A stretch of 64,000 nt of DNA from the NCBI GenBank assembly GCA_032207245.1, contig CM063500.1:78331625-78395624 (forward strand), read 5' to 3'. A model generated the notes under the pieces. That model worked only from the letters and a program-made list of their open reading frames with translations. It did no database searches and was not told where the DNA came from. The stretch comes from Pardosa pseudoannulata. Taxonomy: Eukaryota > Arthropoda > Arachnida > Araneae > Lycosidae. Positions within the stretch are counted from its first letter, which is position 1, and each line of letters begins with the position of its first letter. Below are positions 27,148 through 39,795 of this stretch, one piece after another. Both the position numbers and the translations under genes were made by a program.

Positions 27148-28291
27148 CTAACAAACGAAAAAAGTTTTTAAACAACATATTCTTTGAGAAATACACTATA
27201 TAATACAAGATGAACAAAGAGTATAAATACAGAGATATATTCAATAACTATTATGATATTTCTTTTTATAAATAATTTTACCAAAATCAATACACATATA
27301 GACAAATATGAAATATCATTAACAGAAAGTATGACGTTTTTAATTACATTATCCCTAGATCATTAATTCTTAATAAGGAACGACATTGATCTGTTATCTA
27401 ATAGTCTAATGTCATCATCTAATCATCTAATGTCTGCTAATAGACTACAGTCCCCCTGCTAGTGTTGCAAATTTAAGATGTTCCCATTGTTCACACACAT
27501 AACTTCATCTTACTCGTACTGGGCTAATAGTGGTAAACAACTAATACTCAGTACAAGATTTTTTATTTTTTAAATTTCAATATTAAAGTAATAAGTAATT
27601 ATTTAGACAATGATTATATTCAAAGTTATGATATTTAATTAACATTTTATGACAATTGTAAAAAAACTCATATACAAATATAAAAACAAGAAATTAAAAT
27701 TACTACACAAAAACTTAATATTAAATCTTGTATTCATTATCTGGACAGCAAGAGAGAGCTATATGTATATTGACAGTATTTCATAATGAATTTCAATATA
27801 AATAAGAGGATTCCCCCTCCCCTCTTGACAAAAAAATAAAGCTTTAAAGCATAAAATTTTTCAATCTTTTTGTTAGTACTTGAAGCACAAAAGTTTATTC
27901 TCCTGTTAAGCTTTTATTCTACCCAGTTAGTTCATTTAAGAATTTGTTCCTTTTGAATCTCATAATCTAAAATAAATTCTTCTGCATTACATATTTTGAG
28001 GCAGTTACATCCCACTTAAAAATTGCTAAAAACTAAGTATAGCAAATATCTGACATGATTTTAAATAATTCATAATATAATCCAATTACACAGACAAGCA
28101 TATAAATCTGAATTTCAGAAAGTAAAATTATGAATTCTAGACAAATCTGCATAATATCAAAACAGAAACTCCCTAAAAATTTTATTACTTCACAAAATTT
28201 TAGGAAATTGTGTTAAAATTAAGGACATTTCAGAACATTTTATTCCCTTCAGCAATTTAAGGAATTTGAAGACAACTACAATACATATTCA

Positions 28292-29129
28292 CAGGGTTTG
28301 AAAAAAATCATGATTTAAAAAAAAATAAATAAATAAAAAATCAGATTTATTTGATTTAAATCAGGTTTTTTTTTATTTAAATCGTATTTCTTTGATTTTT
28401 TTTCTGAATACTAATTTTAATTGTTGTTTTTATGTTTTTTGCAATATACATAGAATAGTTTGTTATAATAAGTAACATCTTATCTAAGTATATTCTACAC
28501 ACTGATTACCTAAAAATTAAATATATAAATTTTAATCTAAATACATTCCGTTATTTTGTAATTGAATAATGCAAACTAAATAAGGAGTAAATTTAAAGAA
28601 CAAATTAAATGTTCATTTAATGCAAACTATTTATTTAAAAAAGCAAATCACAATTATTTCAATATTTTTTAAGCACTGAATTATGGATTTAATTGTTTCA
28701 ATAAAAACACTAGCTTTGATGCTTTATCCACTCATAATTGGTTATGAAGGCTAGAGTGAACAATACCAAAAGAAGAAAACTGTCTTTCTATTCCATCAGA
28801 TGAACCCACGGCAGTTGTAATTTGGTAGACAAACTGGATTTCAAGTTCTGTAATACTCTCTTTACCTCCCACTGCATAAAATGAATTCCACCAGTCATAG
28901 TTAATTACTGTACTACCTCTACTCTATACTTTCTGATAACATCCCCTAAATTCTTGGAAAGCGAATGCTATCTTTTTTTACACTTATTTACTTAATGGTA
29001 TTACTGTGCTGAATGACTCCCAATTCTCCTGTCTTTGGAATATAGGTTTTAAAAAAAGTGAAAAAAAAATTGATTTAAATCAATAATTTTTTCAAAAAAA
29101 ATCAACTGATTTAAATCATGCCAACCCTG
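28292..29129 (-). mobile_element. hAT element remnant with transposase C-terminus
   Basis: Termini CAGGGTTTGAAAAAAATCATG and CATGCCAACCCTG; both ends hold repeated AATCATGATTTAAA-like and TTGATTTAAATCA motifs. The minus strand between about 28930 and 28710 encodes YDWWNSFYAVGG and SSDGIERQFSSFGIVHSSLH, a decayed hAT C-terminal signature (family pattern: S..ERxFSxFGxVHSKLRNRL). Stops break the frame. The flanks share TTCACA but no clean 8-bp repeat. Confidence 0.75.
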
Positions 29130-29518
29130 TTCACAGTACTTTTGAGACTAGTAAAATGAGTTATCCAAAAGTGATAAGCACTGTTGTATAATTGTTACTT
29201 TTAGTAGATTTGCTATAATTGTCATCTAACAGTCAAATATTTAGGAATAGCAAGAAAAATTGTTATCAATACCATAATCAGTCACTGTGAGTAAAGTTTT
29301 TACGATATCACCTACCCTCCAGATATAACACTCTACATGTCTTTTGATAAGCATAATATAACAAGGAGCTACTCTAATGTTAAAATAAACAAGATGTGCA
29401 CTTTTATTTCAATGTCCTATTTGCTAGTTTAAAATTTTAAATAACATGTTACAAAAAGATACTGCAATTATATATTAAACAGCTTATAGTAACAAACTTA
29501 AGTTTTTTATAAAATACT

Positions 29519-30206
29519 CAGGGCTGTAACTAGGGCGTAGCAAAGGTGGCATTTGCCATGGACAAGTCAGTCTTAAGGGTGCCACACCATGAGGAAAATG
29601 AGTTCAAAAGAGGACAATTAGCCCCAAATAGGAATAAGGAAAAGTTGAAAAAAAAAAACACTTTATTATAACATCCAATGTGTTTATGAATTATTTTTTA
29701 TGCATTTTCTTATTTTTTAAAATGCTTCTAGACACTAAACCTTTTATAGTTTCTTACAAATTGTTTACCAAATACTCCTTAATGGGATATTTGGTAAACA
29801 TGGATTTTATATAATACGCCTTAATATAAATCCATGTATTCATTTTAAATTTTGAATTTAATAAAGTTATTAAAATTAAATTTATATTTAGAAATTTGCC
29901 AATTTTATATGAAATTCAACATTTAAATAAAAAATAATCCCCTCAAATAAACTATTCAGTTTATAAGCAAAATAATATTCCAAACTATTCAAAAATACTT
30001 TTAAGTATTAATAAAGAAAAATGAAAAAAAATTAGATTAATATGCTAGGAACATTTTAAGAATTAACAAAATCTTTTCTGAGTTCATTGTGATTGTATGA
30101 TATATACACATATATATCATATTTATATATTTTCTCACTATATTTGGTGGCAGAGGCGAAGAGCAGTTTTTTGCCACGGGTGCTAAAGGAACGAGTTACA
30201 GCCCTG
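29519..30206. mobile_element. hAT-type non-autonomous element with perfect 8-bp target duplication
   Basis: Ends CAGGGCTGTAACTAGGGCG and CGAGTTACAGCCCTG, inverted repeats identical for 13 bases. Flanked by AAAATACT at 29511-29518 and 30207-30214. Subterminal blocks (GGTGCCACACC; TTGCCACGGGTGC) remain, with an AT-rich, non-coding centre. Confidence 0.92.
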
Positions 30207-30276
30207 AAAATACTTCAAATATGGTACATTTCCAATATTTATACAAGTTTAGTATTTTTAATTTCAATTCTTTTAC

Positions 30277-30479
30277 CTTAACTGAGTAGGCTAGAGCAAG
30301 AGTGACAGCTAATGGAAGACCTTCTGGAACAGCAACGACTAACACAGTAACACCAATAATGACATATTTCACAATATAGTTCATGTAAAATGGACTCCAT
30401 GAACGTTTCTGCAGGACAAAAGATTTCACAGCAAAACGAATAATCAGAATAATAACAGTGCTAATAGCTATCGTTGAAC
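30277..30479 (-). CDS. PMCA: PMCA exon 9: TM3 and TM4 with PEGL
   Basis: A 203-nt exon, phase 1 to 0, visible residues about 347-414. TM3 is [18 protein letters not shown] short loop ([16 protein letters not shown]) follows, then TM4 with the Ca2+-site motif [13 protein letters not shown] and ALAYSVK. The PEGL Glu is a Ca2+ ligand in this pump class. The donor AAG|GTAAAAG ends the exon between codons. Confidence 0.97.
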
Positions 30480-30543
30480 CTAAAATAAAGAGAAAAATAC
30501 TAAAAATCTATTCAAAAGTATACCTGATTGCTATAGTTTAGGT

Positions 30544-30663
30544 TTGTAATGATAACTAGGGCACAAAATTTTAAAATTTTACAAATAGTATAATACACTT
30601 CCTTGTAATGATAACTAGGGCTGAAAATTTTAAAACTTTACAAATAGTATAATACACTTCCTC
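30544..30663. repeat. Tandem duplication, two units of 60 bp
   Basis: The phrase TGTAATGATAACTAGGGC ... ATAATACACTTCCT occurs twice, 60 bp apart, with a few substitutions. Confidence 0.93.
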
Positions 30664-31706
30664 AAGAAATACAGAGTCAATTTATCAAAAAACAGGCAAA
30701 AGTTTCAAGGTGAGAGGCTTGATTAAGAAATTCATTTATATGTTTCCATCAATCAATTGGATTCACATTTCCTTTTAAAAGGGCAAAAGTGGTATCAGTT
30801 CTTCCTTTTGTACACTATATTTAACAGCAGTCCTATGACCTCCATTTTAGAGTTTTCACTAACAAAATCTTAAAATCAATTTCAAATAATTTTAGAACTG
30901 TTTTGAAGAGTGAAGATGAAAATTACAAAATAACATGAAAGAGCATGAAAATTACAAAATATCAATAGATACATGTGGATCGAAAAAGTGAGAGGATGAT
31001 TTTCCTTTCCAAGGATTTTATGGTTCAGGAATTCTTCAGAACAAATCAAACTCCAAAAGGCAAGCATCCTTTAATAAATCCTGGCCACTGCAGTCATACA
31101 GCTCTAGAAAGTGATTGTACATGAGACAATAGAATTACACACTGCGGCTTTTCATTAAGTTCTCAAGATCTTTCAATCCTCCCATCCATCTTTCTCCTGT
31201 TCATATTATATTGCTACGAATTCAAGTAAGAGAATGAGTCTTAGTTATATGAAATGGAGATGGGGGGGAGGAGAGAATCTTCCATTCAGAACACTAAATT
31301 ACATTAAAATTTTGTTCCTTAATTGTACAGCTGTTTAGAATAATATGACTGAAGAAAATTTGTTTTTTAAATTTCCCCCCTAGATATCTATCTCAAATAT
31401 ACAACTTTTTCTGTAGGTACCGCATATGGCATACCAGAGATGTAAAAATTAGCTGGATAGGACAGATAAACAAAGAATATGTTATTTCTATTATATATAA
31501 TGAGCACATTATTTTTTTTTAGCTCATCTTCATTAGCAAAGCGAGATGAAAATATGTAATGGAAGCATGTATTAAAATGTTTACCATTACCTTTGCTTTA
31601 AATGACATGATTAATAAAAATCTTATTTTCTATATAGAGTATTAAAACAAAAGATCTTGGGAAGTACAGGAAGGCTTGTTTCCTACCAAGACAGGCACCA
31701 ACATAT

Positions 31707-32218
31707 TGTTATGAATTTGTTAGTGAACCTTAAATTTAACGTGGGACTCCATGAGTATCTCACCAAACTGCCGAGATACCGGCTCGTTGGCGACAGTTTT
31801 GGCAACTTTTTTTGTTGCCAAATTCGTTGGCAAATATCGCCAAAGGCTACTAAGTGTGGCGATACTTTACAACTTCTGGTTACAGTTTCTGGTATAATCT
31901 GGAATGCTGTACCAGTTTCTTTGGGCCTATATAAGGTAGGCTGAGTCCCAAACGAGGAGATTTCTTTGTGTAAAGACTATGCACAGTGTGTTGTGTTTTA
32001 CCGGTGCTTCCATTTTGTTTGATGTGGAAAGAGGTAAGTGAGCCCACAGCATTGTGCTCAAGTTATTCCGAGATGATTTTGTAAGCTTGGTATGAGTATA
32101 CAGTACCTTACCCTTGATGACACTGTATTTTCCAACTGTATGCCAATAAATTATTGTTTTCGTGCTGCCTTACTTAAAGTCCATTCAATCCTTGAACCCA
32201 GCTTTGAAGTTCGTAACA
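31707..32218 (+). mobile_element. Solo LTR, plus orientation (512 bp)
   Basis: Begins TGTTATGAATTTG and ends GAAGTTCGTAACA (TGTTA...TAACA). Flanked by ATAT on both sides (31703-31706, 32219-32222). A promoter-like GCCTATATAAGG lies near 31926 and a poly(A) signal AATAAA at about 32147, giving a sensible U3-R-U5 order. Much higher GC than the flanks suggests a fairly recent insertion. The superfamily (Gypsy, Pao or Copia) cannot be told from the LTR alone. Confidence 0.88.
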
Positions 32219-33141
32219 ATATGTATATATGTATGTATATATATTACATGTCAAGTTATTAACCTGGGAGTCAAGGAAAGATTGTTCAGTAATGAAACTT
32301 TATAATCATTTATTTACCATCCTTTTTCTGACATCAAAACACAACACTTCCTGAAAGACGATGTCAAATTGAGTACCAAAACACTTAAGAGCTATATTTT
32401 AACATGAAGTATCAGCTCTGAACTCTGGGTGAGATTGGTGGATATTGCGTTATCTTTACACTTAAATTAGCTCACTTAAGCACATATCAATCCCAAACAT
32501 TAATGAATGCATTGCAAATGATGATTAAACCAACAGTAAAACTTACATTTATGTTTCAAAACCTAATATATATATACACACACAAATTATGTAAATAAAT
32601 GTTTATATATAAATAAATTATGCACAGAGAAAATCACAACCTCTTTTATCCACCAAATTTTAAAAAGAGGAAATAATACCTTAAATACTCTAAACATATT
32701 TCTGATTTGTAATGTAGCTTTACAAAAATAACTGATTACATGTTACAGCAAGTAAAGATTCAATCCATGTGATCCGAGTGGTAACGTAGAAGTCAAGCAA
32801 CTCATTTTACACAGCATCCAGACATTTATTATACACAGCACATTTACAGATACATTTCACACACACACACGAAAAAAAAAAAAAAATCCCTCCGCTCATT
32901 GCAGACCGCTCTCTCCACTTCTTTTTTGCCAACTGCCTACCTGAAATTTTATGAGAGTTCGGCACACAGTCATTCTCGTTGCCAACGGATTCATAAAACT
33001 TAACAGAGTTCTGTTATATTATATATTTGACATGGACTAGTCTTAAAGGCGTGGAAGACACATTTCATTTCATACTCGTTGCCTCATTTCCGGCTTTGAC
33101 CCCTATACAGCATTTATAAACTAATGAAATCCAATATTTAC

Positions 33142-33321
33142 CAGCATAACCAATCTGTATGGCAAGTTTGGTGAGCTTGGTTTGTAAGACAGATTGTTCT
33201 TTGCGAGTACTCCCTTCTTGTTTGGCAGGAACAACCTCTGGTGCAGGAGCATCTTTATTGTGGAGTTTGGCAGTAGAATCATTCATCAGGTGAGAATTGC
33301 CAGAAACAGCCGCCTCTTCAT
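33142..33321 (-). CDS. PMCA: PMCA exon 8: phospholipid-sensitive linker into TM3
   Basis: A 180-nt exon, phase 1 to 1, visible residues about 287-346. The first 40 residues form a low-conservation linker (DEEAAVSGNSHL to KQEGSTRK). It then becomes family-typical: EQSVLQTKLTKLAIQIGYAG, matching the vertebrate KSVLQGKLTKLAVQIGKAG that leads into TM3 and contributes to lipid activation and calmodulin autoinhibition. Acceptor is a long T-rich tract ending TCTTAG; donor G|GTAAAT. Confidence 0.96.
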
Positions 33322-36300
33322 CTAAGAAAAAAAAAGAAAAAGAAATAAATCTGAAGTTCCATAATTTCTATTAGATGTCCAACAAATCTATTAAAAAAAA
33401 AAAAAAACCAGGAAATTACAAGTTTATAAGACACTTTGAAAGGAATATATTTTTCAAATTTCAACTTGCATCAGCAAAATGTAGATTTAAAAAATTTTTT
33501 TTTAAGACCTTGCCTAATTCCAATTAGAAGCACTTGTCGAAGACAAATTATGAAGAAATGATCAAGTATCTACCAGGTCAAGAAAACTTTAAATTAGAAT
33601 TTATATATAACTATGATGACCCCTTTAAATTAATCTAAAGTATGGAAGGTATTTTTAAAACTCCATGGTCTTATTTAACATATTTTAATATATTTAATAA
33701 ACCTTATCATGATTTAAAGGAATTCCTTTTTTCTTAATAATCAAAATTTTGATGACTAAAATATGTGAACAATTATATTCTCAGATACCATTAATAGAAT
33801 AAATACTAATATAAGATTTAAAAGGTTACCAAATTTCCAACATAGAAGTGTTTAATACAACCTTCCCATGAAATAATTAAAACAAATCTTAGTTTCTTGA
33901 TATTTCAAAGTATCCACTGAATAAAATATTTAGATATTTAGAAGAAAATAAAATATGTGTAATCTGATGGTAACTGGTAATAATTGCTGATCTTACAATT
34001 CCCAACTTTTTGTTGTAAATGTGTTTAAAAAAAGAAAGCATAAGGTTTCAGACATAAGCAGATAAATTGCTGCTGGCAAATATATTTTAAACTCTGTACA
34101 GTTTCAGAAGAATAAAACTTCCTAAGGCAACAATTATCATTTCTAATAACTTGCACACCTTTTTGGTACAGTGATAACAGAATCTCAGTAAAGCAATTTT
34201 AAAATTTTCCAAATATCCTTTGTTGATAAAGAAAACTCTTATAAAGATAATTCATTTGTCCAGTTTCTGTTTAAGTAAATAAGGGACTACCATGGCCAAT
34301 TGGATAATTTTAACACTACAGTGGTTTTTTTTTTTTTCTTTTTTGAAAATTTGTAATGACAAGATACAAGTTTGGCAAAACTTCTGGTCCCACAGACTAA
34401 AAAAAATTGTAATAGTGGGATGAAATGTTTGGTCCCATGATCCTGATATATATCCTAAGGGAAATGAATGAAAATTTAGCAATTTTGGATGAACACAACT
34501 TCAACTAATTTTGGATATCATGGACACAAAAAAAATCTGAAGAAAATGAAAGAAGTTTTCTTTTCCTGTGAAACTTCAAGAAAGAAACTTATCTTGTATG
34601 AACAGAATCAAAACTGGTCCCAGAATTACTTACAAAAAAGAAACAAACTTCTAATGATTTCTTTACAAAGGCTAAATTTTAAAATAGCCCAGTAAAGTTT
34701 TTTCTAATGCAAACAAAACAAAACAAAACAAAAAAATAAATAAACAAATAAAAAAAGAATGTAATTTGTATTCACATAATGATAAATAAAATAAATCTTT
34801 TCTTATTTGCAAATGTGTAATATTTAATATATTCTTTACTTAAAAAATTATGGATTTTTGCTTAAAATTTAAAGGGTCCCCTTGTAGGACCTACATTTTC
34901 TTCATTAGTGGAATCCTGACAGGTTTGGGATAGTTTAGCATGAACACTGAACAACATGACAGATCTATTGAACTGGTTGTAATGATAAAATGCTTCATTG
35001 AAATTTCATAGTGTTTATGTCTTAATACATAATAAAGGAAGAATTATTACCATGAAACATTTCAACCGTCAGATTTCCATAGAAACACTTAATTTGACCA
35101 TGCCTTAATTACTTTTGACAAAATCTATTTACATAACTTTATTGAAGTTTTCCAAAGAAATTTGCATAGTTCAGCACTTAACATAAATAAGTTTTCTGAT
35201 TTTACACTGTGTTTAGAGTTGACAAATAATTTTTAAACTTTTGTCCCAGAATGATTATTTTCATATAACATGATTCTTTGTTACAGAGTTTTATAATATT
35301 ACGTATCACAAAGCACAATCGGTACAAGATATATGTAGAATATTATTTTATTTGTATTTAGGACTGTTATAACATTAGCTATGCACTTCCCTTTTGATTA
35401 CAATCTGCACATAATATATAGAAAAAACTTTCAGTATAATGTATATTAACACTCCCAAGCATAACTCAAAAGCGATTAGCTGTAGAATGATAAAATTTTG
35501 TATTTAGAACTCTTTATATTCAGTTCAATACAACAATGCTTTTCAATTGTTTAGCACTAAGCAGTTTCCAAACAATAGAGAGACCACACTTTTAAAGTCT
35601 ATTTTTGAAAATAAAAAAAATTATTTGCAGAGAATTTAGAATTTTCACCATCTATTAATTCCTGGTATGGAGTAAAGGAACTATTGTCATCACCAAAAAT
35701 TTCAGTTTAAAACAAAATATCTAAGGAAAAATCTCAACATAACACATTAACACATTGCTGTGGATTGCCACTAAATCCTAGTACTTGAGCTCAATGGAGA
35801 CAACCCTTTTACCTTCCGAAATGAAATTAACTTTGAACCTTGAAGGGAATTTTCAAGTGGTAATTCTGATGACACATCTTAAAAATAAAAAAAAAATAAG
35901 ATATTGATACTGCTAAAGATATTACAACTGCTTATCTTACTTTAGACATTCTTTTAAATTGGAAGTACATGTCTACAACCAATAGTTGAAAAGAACAAAT
36001 TTTACTATGCTCCCTATATATACATAAAGAAATGTTCATAATGTCACATGTTCTCAGTTTGAACTATCAATATGAACTGCACTTATGTATTACAGAAATT
36101 TAAGTTACTCCATAATTTTAAAATTGCTTATGCTGAATCTGATGAATAGTAGACAGATTAACAGGCTAATTAAAATATGTTACAGCAATATCAATATAAA
36201 GTAATTTAAAGATAAAGTTACCTATTTTTATATTAGAAAAGAAGAAAAAGCCCTAAATACTATTAACATGTGCAAATTACTAATTGGGGATTTTCATACA

Positions 36301-37159
36301 TTTCCAAATGTAGAAACATTACTTTCCCTAATACTCATTTAACAAATATGTGGGGGAAAAATCAAAGCCTTCTTTTGGTTTGACATTGTTAAAACTACAC
36401 TTCAACTATTATTAATGGAATTTTATTTTTCAATCAAGAGAAGAAGAAGCACCTTTAACAGATACAGCTCATAACATAGTTCAGTTTTTAAATCTTAGTA
36501 GTAATATATATTTTAATATCATTAAATAAAAAGTTACCCTAATTTAACCATACATATTTATTTTAATCCATAGTAGAGACTACCAACTAATCAATAGGCC
36601 ATATTAGTTTTTTAAAATATTTATCTGAATTAACATTTTTTGCAATGTCTAATAAATTTTATATATTCAATATATTTCTTATATTTATAACCTTCAATGC
36701 ATTATAAATAAATACTTAAAAATAAATTAGAGCTAACTAAATTTTAACTACATATCCACAGGCATACCAAGGGTAGAGTAGGACCAGGAGCACAGACCAC
36801 TTTGGACTTCTGATAAAATGGGACAGATGAATCTTATTCTTTTAACCATTTGGGTACATTTAATGGCTGACACTTGTTATGTACATGTTTTGCAAATTTA
36901 CAATTCAACTATATTAACAGCATATCAACACAGTACTGTTTTCTAATTTTTTTCTAGAGGTGTTTTATTATCCAAATAATTTTAGTAATTTAATTTCAAT
37001 TTAATAAATATTGAGTATATATTTGTGTTGACATTTTGTATGACAGTCATTTTAACAAAGGAGGGTTGGGGGGCTGGGAGACTTCTACCCAGGACCTCAT
37101 TAGCTGCGAGTTTACTACTGTATGTGTGTATACACATACAGTAGTTTTATGAGTTAACT

Positions 37160-37194
37160 ATGTATGTATGTATGTATGTGTGTATATATATATC

Positions 37195-37234
<40 letters not shown>
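37160..37234. repeat. Compound microsatellite (ATGT)n(AT)n(GT)n
   Basis: Consecutive TATG, TA and TG arrays, interrupted once by a C. Confidence 0.95.
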
Positions 37235-37238
<4 letters not shown>

Positions 37239-37536
37239 ATGAAGTGCGAGACTCATTAAAGGTCACAACACAGTTTATTTCTGGTAATAAACATGAAATC
37301 CGTACAACAGGCAGACAGCTTTACAGCTTCACATAGACCATCTGGTCCCGCACATACACTTTTCAAGTAGGGATTCCTAAACTAAAAGGCTACGAATAAT
37401 CCCTAAGCATAATTTATCATGTGATACAAAATACCCATGTTTAAAGAGAAATTGCTAACTATTGGCTAAAGTAGTCCAGACAGAGGCTCTACTAAGTCTA
37501 TAGCGTGTCGGAGGGAAAAATCAGAATTACCGCACA
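37235..37536 (-). mobile_element. Possible solo LTR, minus orientation
   Basis: On the minus strand it would begin TGTGCGGTAATTC and end CACTTCATCACA. A minus-strand AATAAA (in CCAGAAATAAACTGTG) lies shortly before the end, as in an LTR. Composition is GC-richer than its surroundings. No target duplication is visible because one flank is a microsatellite. Confidence 0.5.
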
Positions 37537-39656
37537 AACCCCAAACTCACTTTATGAACAAAAGTTCTTAAATTAATATTAAAATACTTAAATAAGGGAT
37601 TTTAATATTACATATATATATATATATATATAACTTATTTTTGGTAATGCTCACTGTTCTAATTTTCCCTTAAAACTCATTTTTCTTGGGAAAACGTAAG
37701 CTATATACATTACACTTTCTTGTTTCATCAAGAAAACTAATGCAACAAATAGAAACCCTCCTTTTTAGTTTATGGGGAATTTGATAGACAATAAGGATTG
37801 CTAACTGTCAGTGTTTCAAAATAAAATTCTATTCCATTATTTTTTTTCCTCAAGCAAACATTTAGGCAAATTAAATTTAGCTCTTTAAACACAGGTTGCA
37901 ACAAACATTGTGAATACTTATGCTTAATAATATTACATAATAAAAGCAGAATGTAAAGCTATTTACATATTATTTATTATGCACTTAACTTTGAAGTATC
38001 CAATACATCCATGCATGGCATATATTTTCGGAAAAAGATATATCTTCTTTGTAATTTAACACTACATACACAAATTTATTAATATTGCCAAAAGGAAAAA
38101 ACAAGCATGCAGATACAACAAATATCTCATTTTGTACAGTCAGAAAATTTTTTATGAGAGCTGTTGTACTGTTTATATAATTTTTTTTTATGCAGAGCTA
38201 TTGTACTGTAAAGATGGTCGGTAGACTGATGCATTTTGATTCTAAATAATTGTGAGGTTTTACAGTTCTTTGGACTTAAGTGTTTCTGATGCCATGACTT
38301 TCATTCTAAAAAAGTGATTTTGCCCATCAAGCTTGGGTAAGTTAAAAATAATAGAAGGCTAATCTTAAGATTTTTAATTATACCTAAATAGTTAGTATTA
38401 TCCCTACTTTCGTCATGTGCTGAAAGTAGTGTAACATATATATATATATATATATAATAGCTTTTACTGTATGTAGGTATATTTATTATGAATTCCTACA
38501 TGGCTGGATGTATATCCACAAAATTTTATATGATGTTTCAGATCTGCCTTAGAAAGGTTTATTCAGAACAAATTGTTCAGAAGTCAAGGACAGGTGGAGA
38601 TAGAGTGCTTTTCTTAACATAAATTTGGTTTGGTGATTATATTTTGGCTACAATTGATATTTTTTAAAATTATGTGCTAAACTAAAAACTTTTAAATAAC
38701 TTAATTCCCGAGAAAAGTGTTTTAATAATCATGCTTTGAAGTGATATAAGTTCCGATGTTTTTTTTTATACCAGGGTTAGTTTAGTGCTTTAATTTTTTT
38801 TAAAAAGTTTTTATTTGGCATTTAAAAAAAAATTATTTTACCTTTTTGTCCCATTACACTTTTATCTGTTGCCATAAACAACGGTATACATTTGAAAAAT
38901 TTTAAGTGTTTAAAATTTTACTTTTATCCTGTGATTAATATTTTTTTTAACGTACCTGGGTTCTCTTCAAATTAAAAAAAAAGAATAAAATTCTCTTAAA
39001 GTAATTCTTGTCTTGCCAAAGATATAATTACTTTTATGCTAGTGGAGAGCAAAGATTAATCTATTAATCAAGGACTATCCTATTTCTATGTTTATGAAGA
39101 GAATTAAATAAAATGTGTTACTCATTTTATGAAAATAAGTTGCTTTCTTCTTGAAATTTTTATACGGCTACTATGTAATATAATTTAAAACTATAATTTA
39201 AATTTTGGAACAAATGTAAACTTATTTTGGGAGCCTTAATCCTCCAGATCTAAAGTTGGTAGCAAATTGTTTAGATATTATATTAAAATTGAATTTCCAA
39301 AAATGTTTGTCCAATGTACAAATCCACATATCTTATCCCATCAATATCAATTTTGATAGATGGATGCGACATGTTGTAGGATTTGACATCATACTAAAGC
39401 AGTTCAAGTAACACTCTGCATATACATATTTATGACTGGGTTTATGTATTGGTTAACAGATTATCATATTTGTTGAGAATCTGTTACAGGTAATCTTCTA
39501 CATGCAATGTTTATTTAGCATTTTAATGTTAAATTTACCTACAGTAGTGGCTCTAAAACTTTCAGTTCCCAGACTGTTAGCTGGGCACAAAGCAGCTAGT
39601 CCCAAATAAAGGTTTTTTAAATGAATTCAGAAGAAAAACAATGCATTCAAAAGGTT

Positions 39657-39795
39657 AGGATTACTATGGCCTACTATTTTGCTGTATGAGGGCTACTGCT
39701 TAATGCAAATTTCAGATGACTACAAACATGCTAACAGTGGGATTAGAACCCAAAATTTTAGTTGTGGAATAAGTACCCTACCTATTCAACCATAA
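39657..39795 (-). mobile_element. Old degenerate SINE copy
   Basis: Contains TTACTATGGCCTACTATTTTG, a GCTACTGCTTAATGC block, CTACAAACATGCTAACAGTG and a mutated B box (GGATTAGAACCC on the + strand), in the same order as the intact copies at 50699 and 54183. A second scrap with AACAGTGAAATTCAAAACC lies at about 40188-40250. Confidence 0.7.

Larger units (their letters stand above)
27148..30276 (-). other. PMCA intron between exons 9 and 10
   Basis: A 3.1-kb intron with two hAT elements (28292-29129 and 29519-30206). Nothing identifiable in 27148-28290. Confidence 0.8.
30480..33141 (-). other. PMCA intron between exons 8 and 9
   Basis: A 2.7-kb intron with a small tandem duplication (30544-30663) and a plus-strand solo LTR (31707-32218). 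A (AC)n plus poly(A) tract lies at about 32862-32886. Confidence 0.8.

Noticed and set aside
36760..37090. Possible MITE ends (AGGCATACCAAGGGTAG and GGGTTGGGGGGCTGGG)
   Set aside because: The two ends are not convincing inverted repeats and no duplication flanks them.
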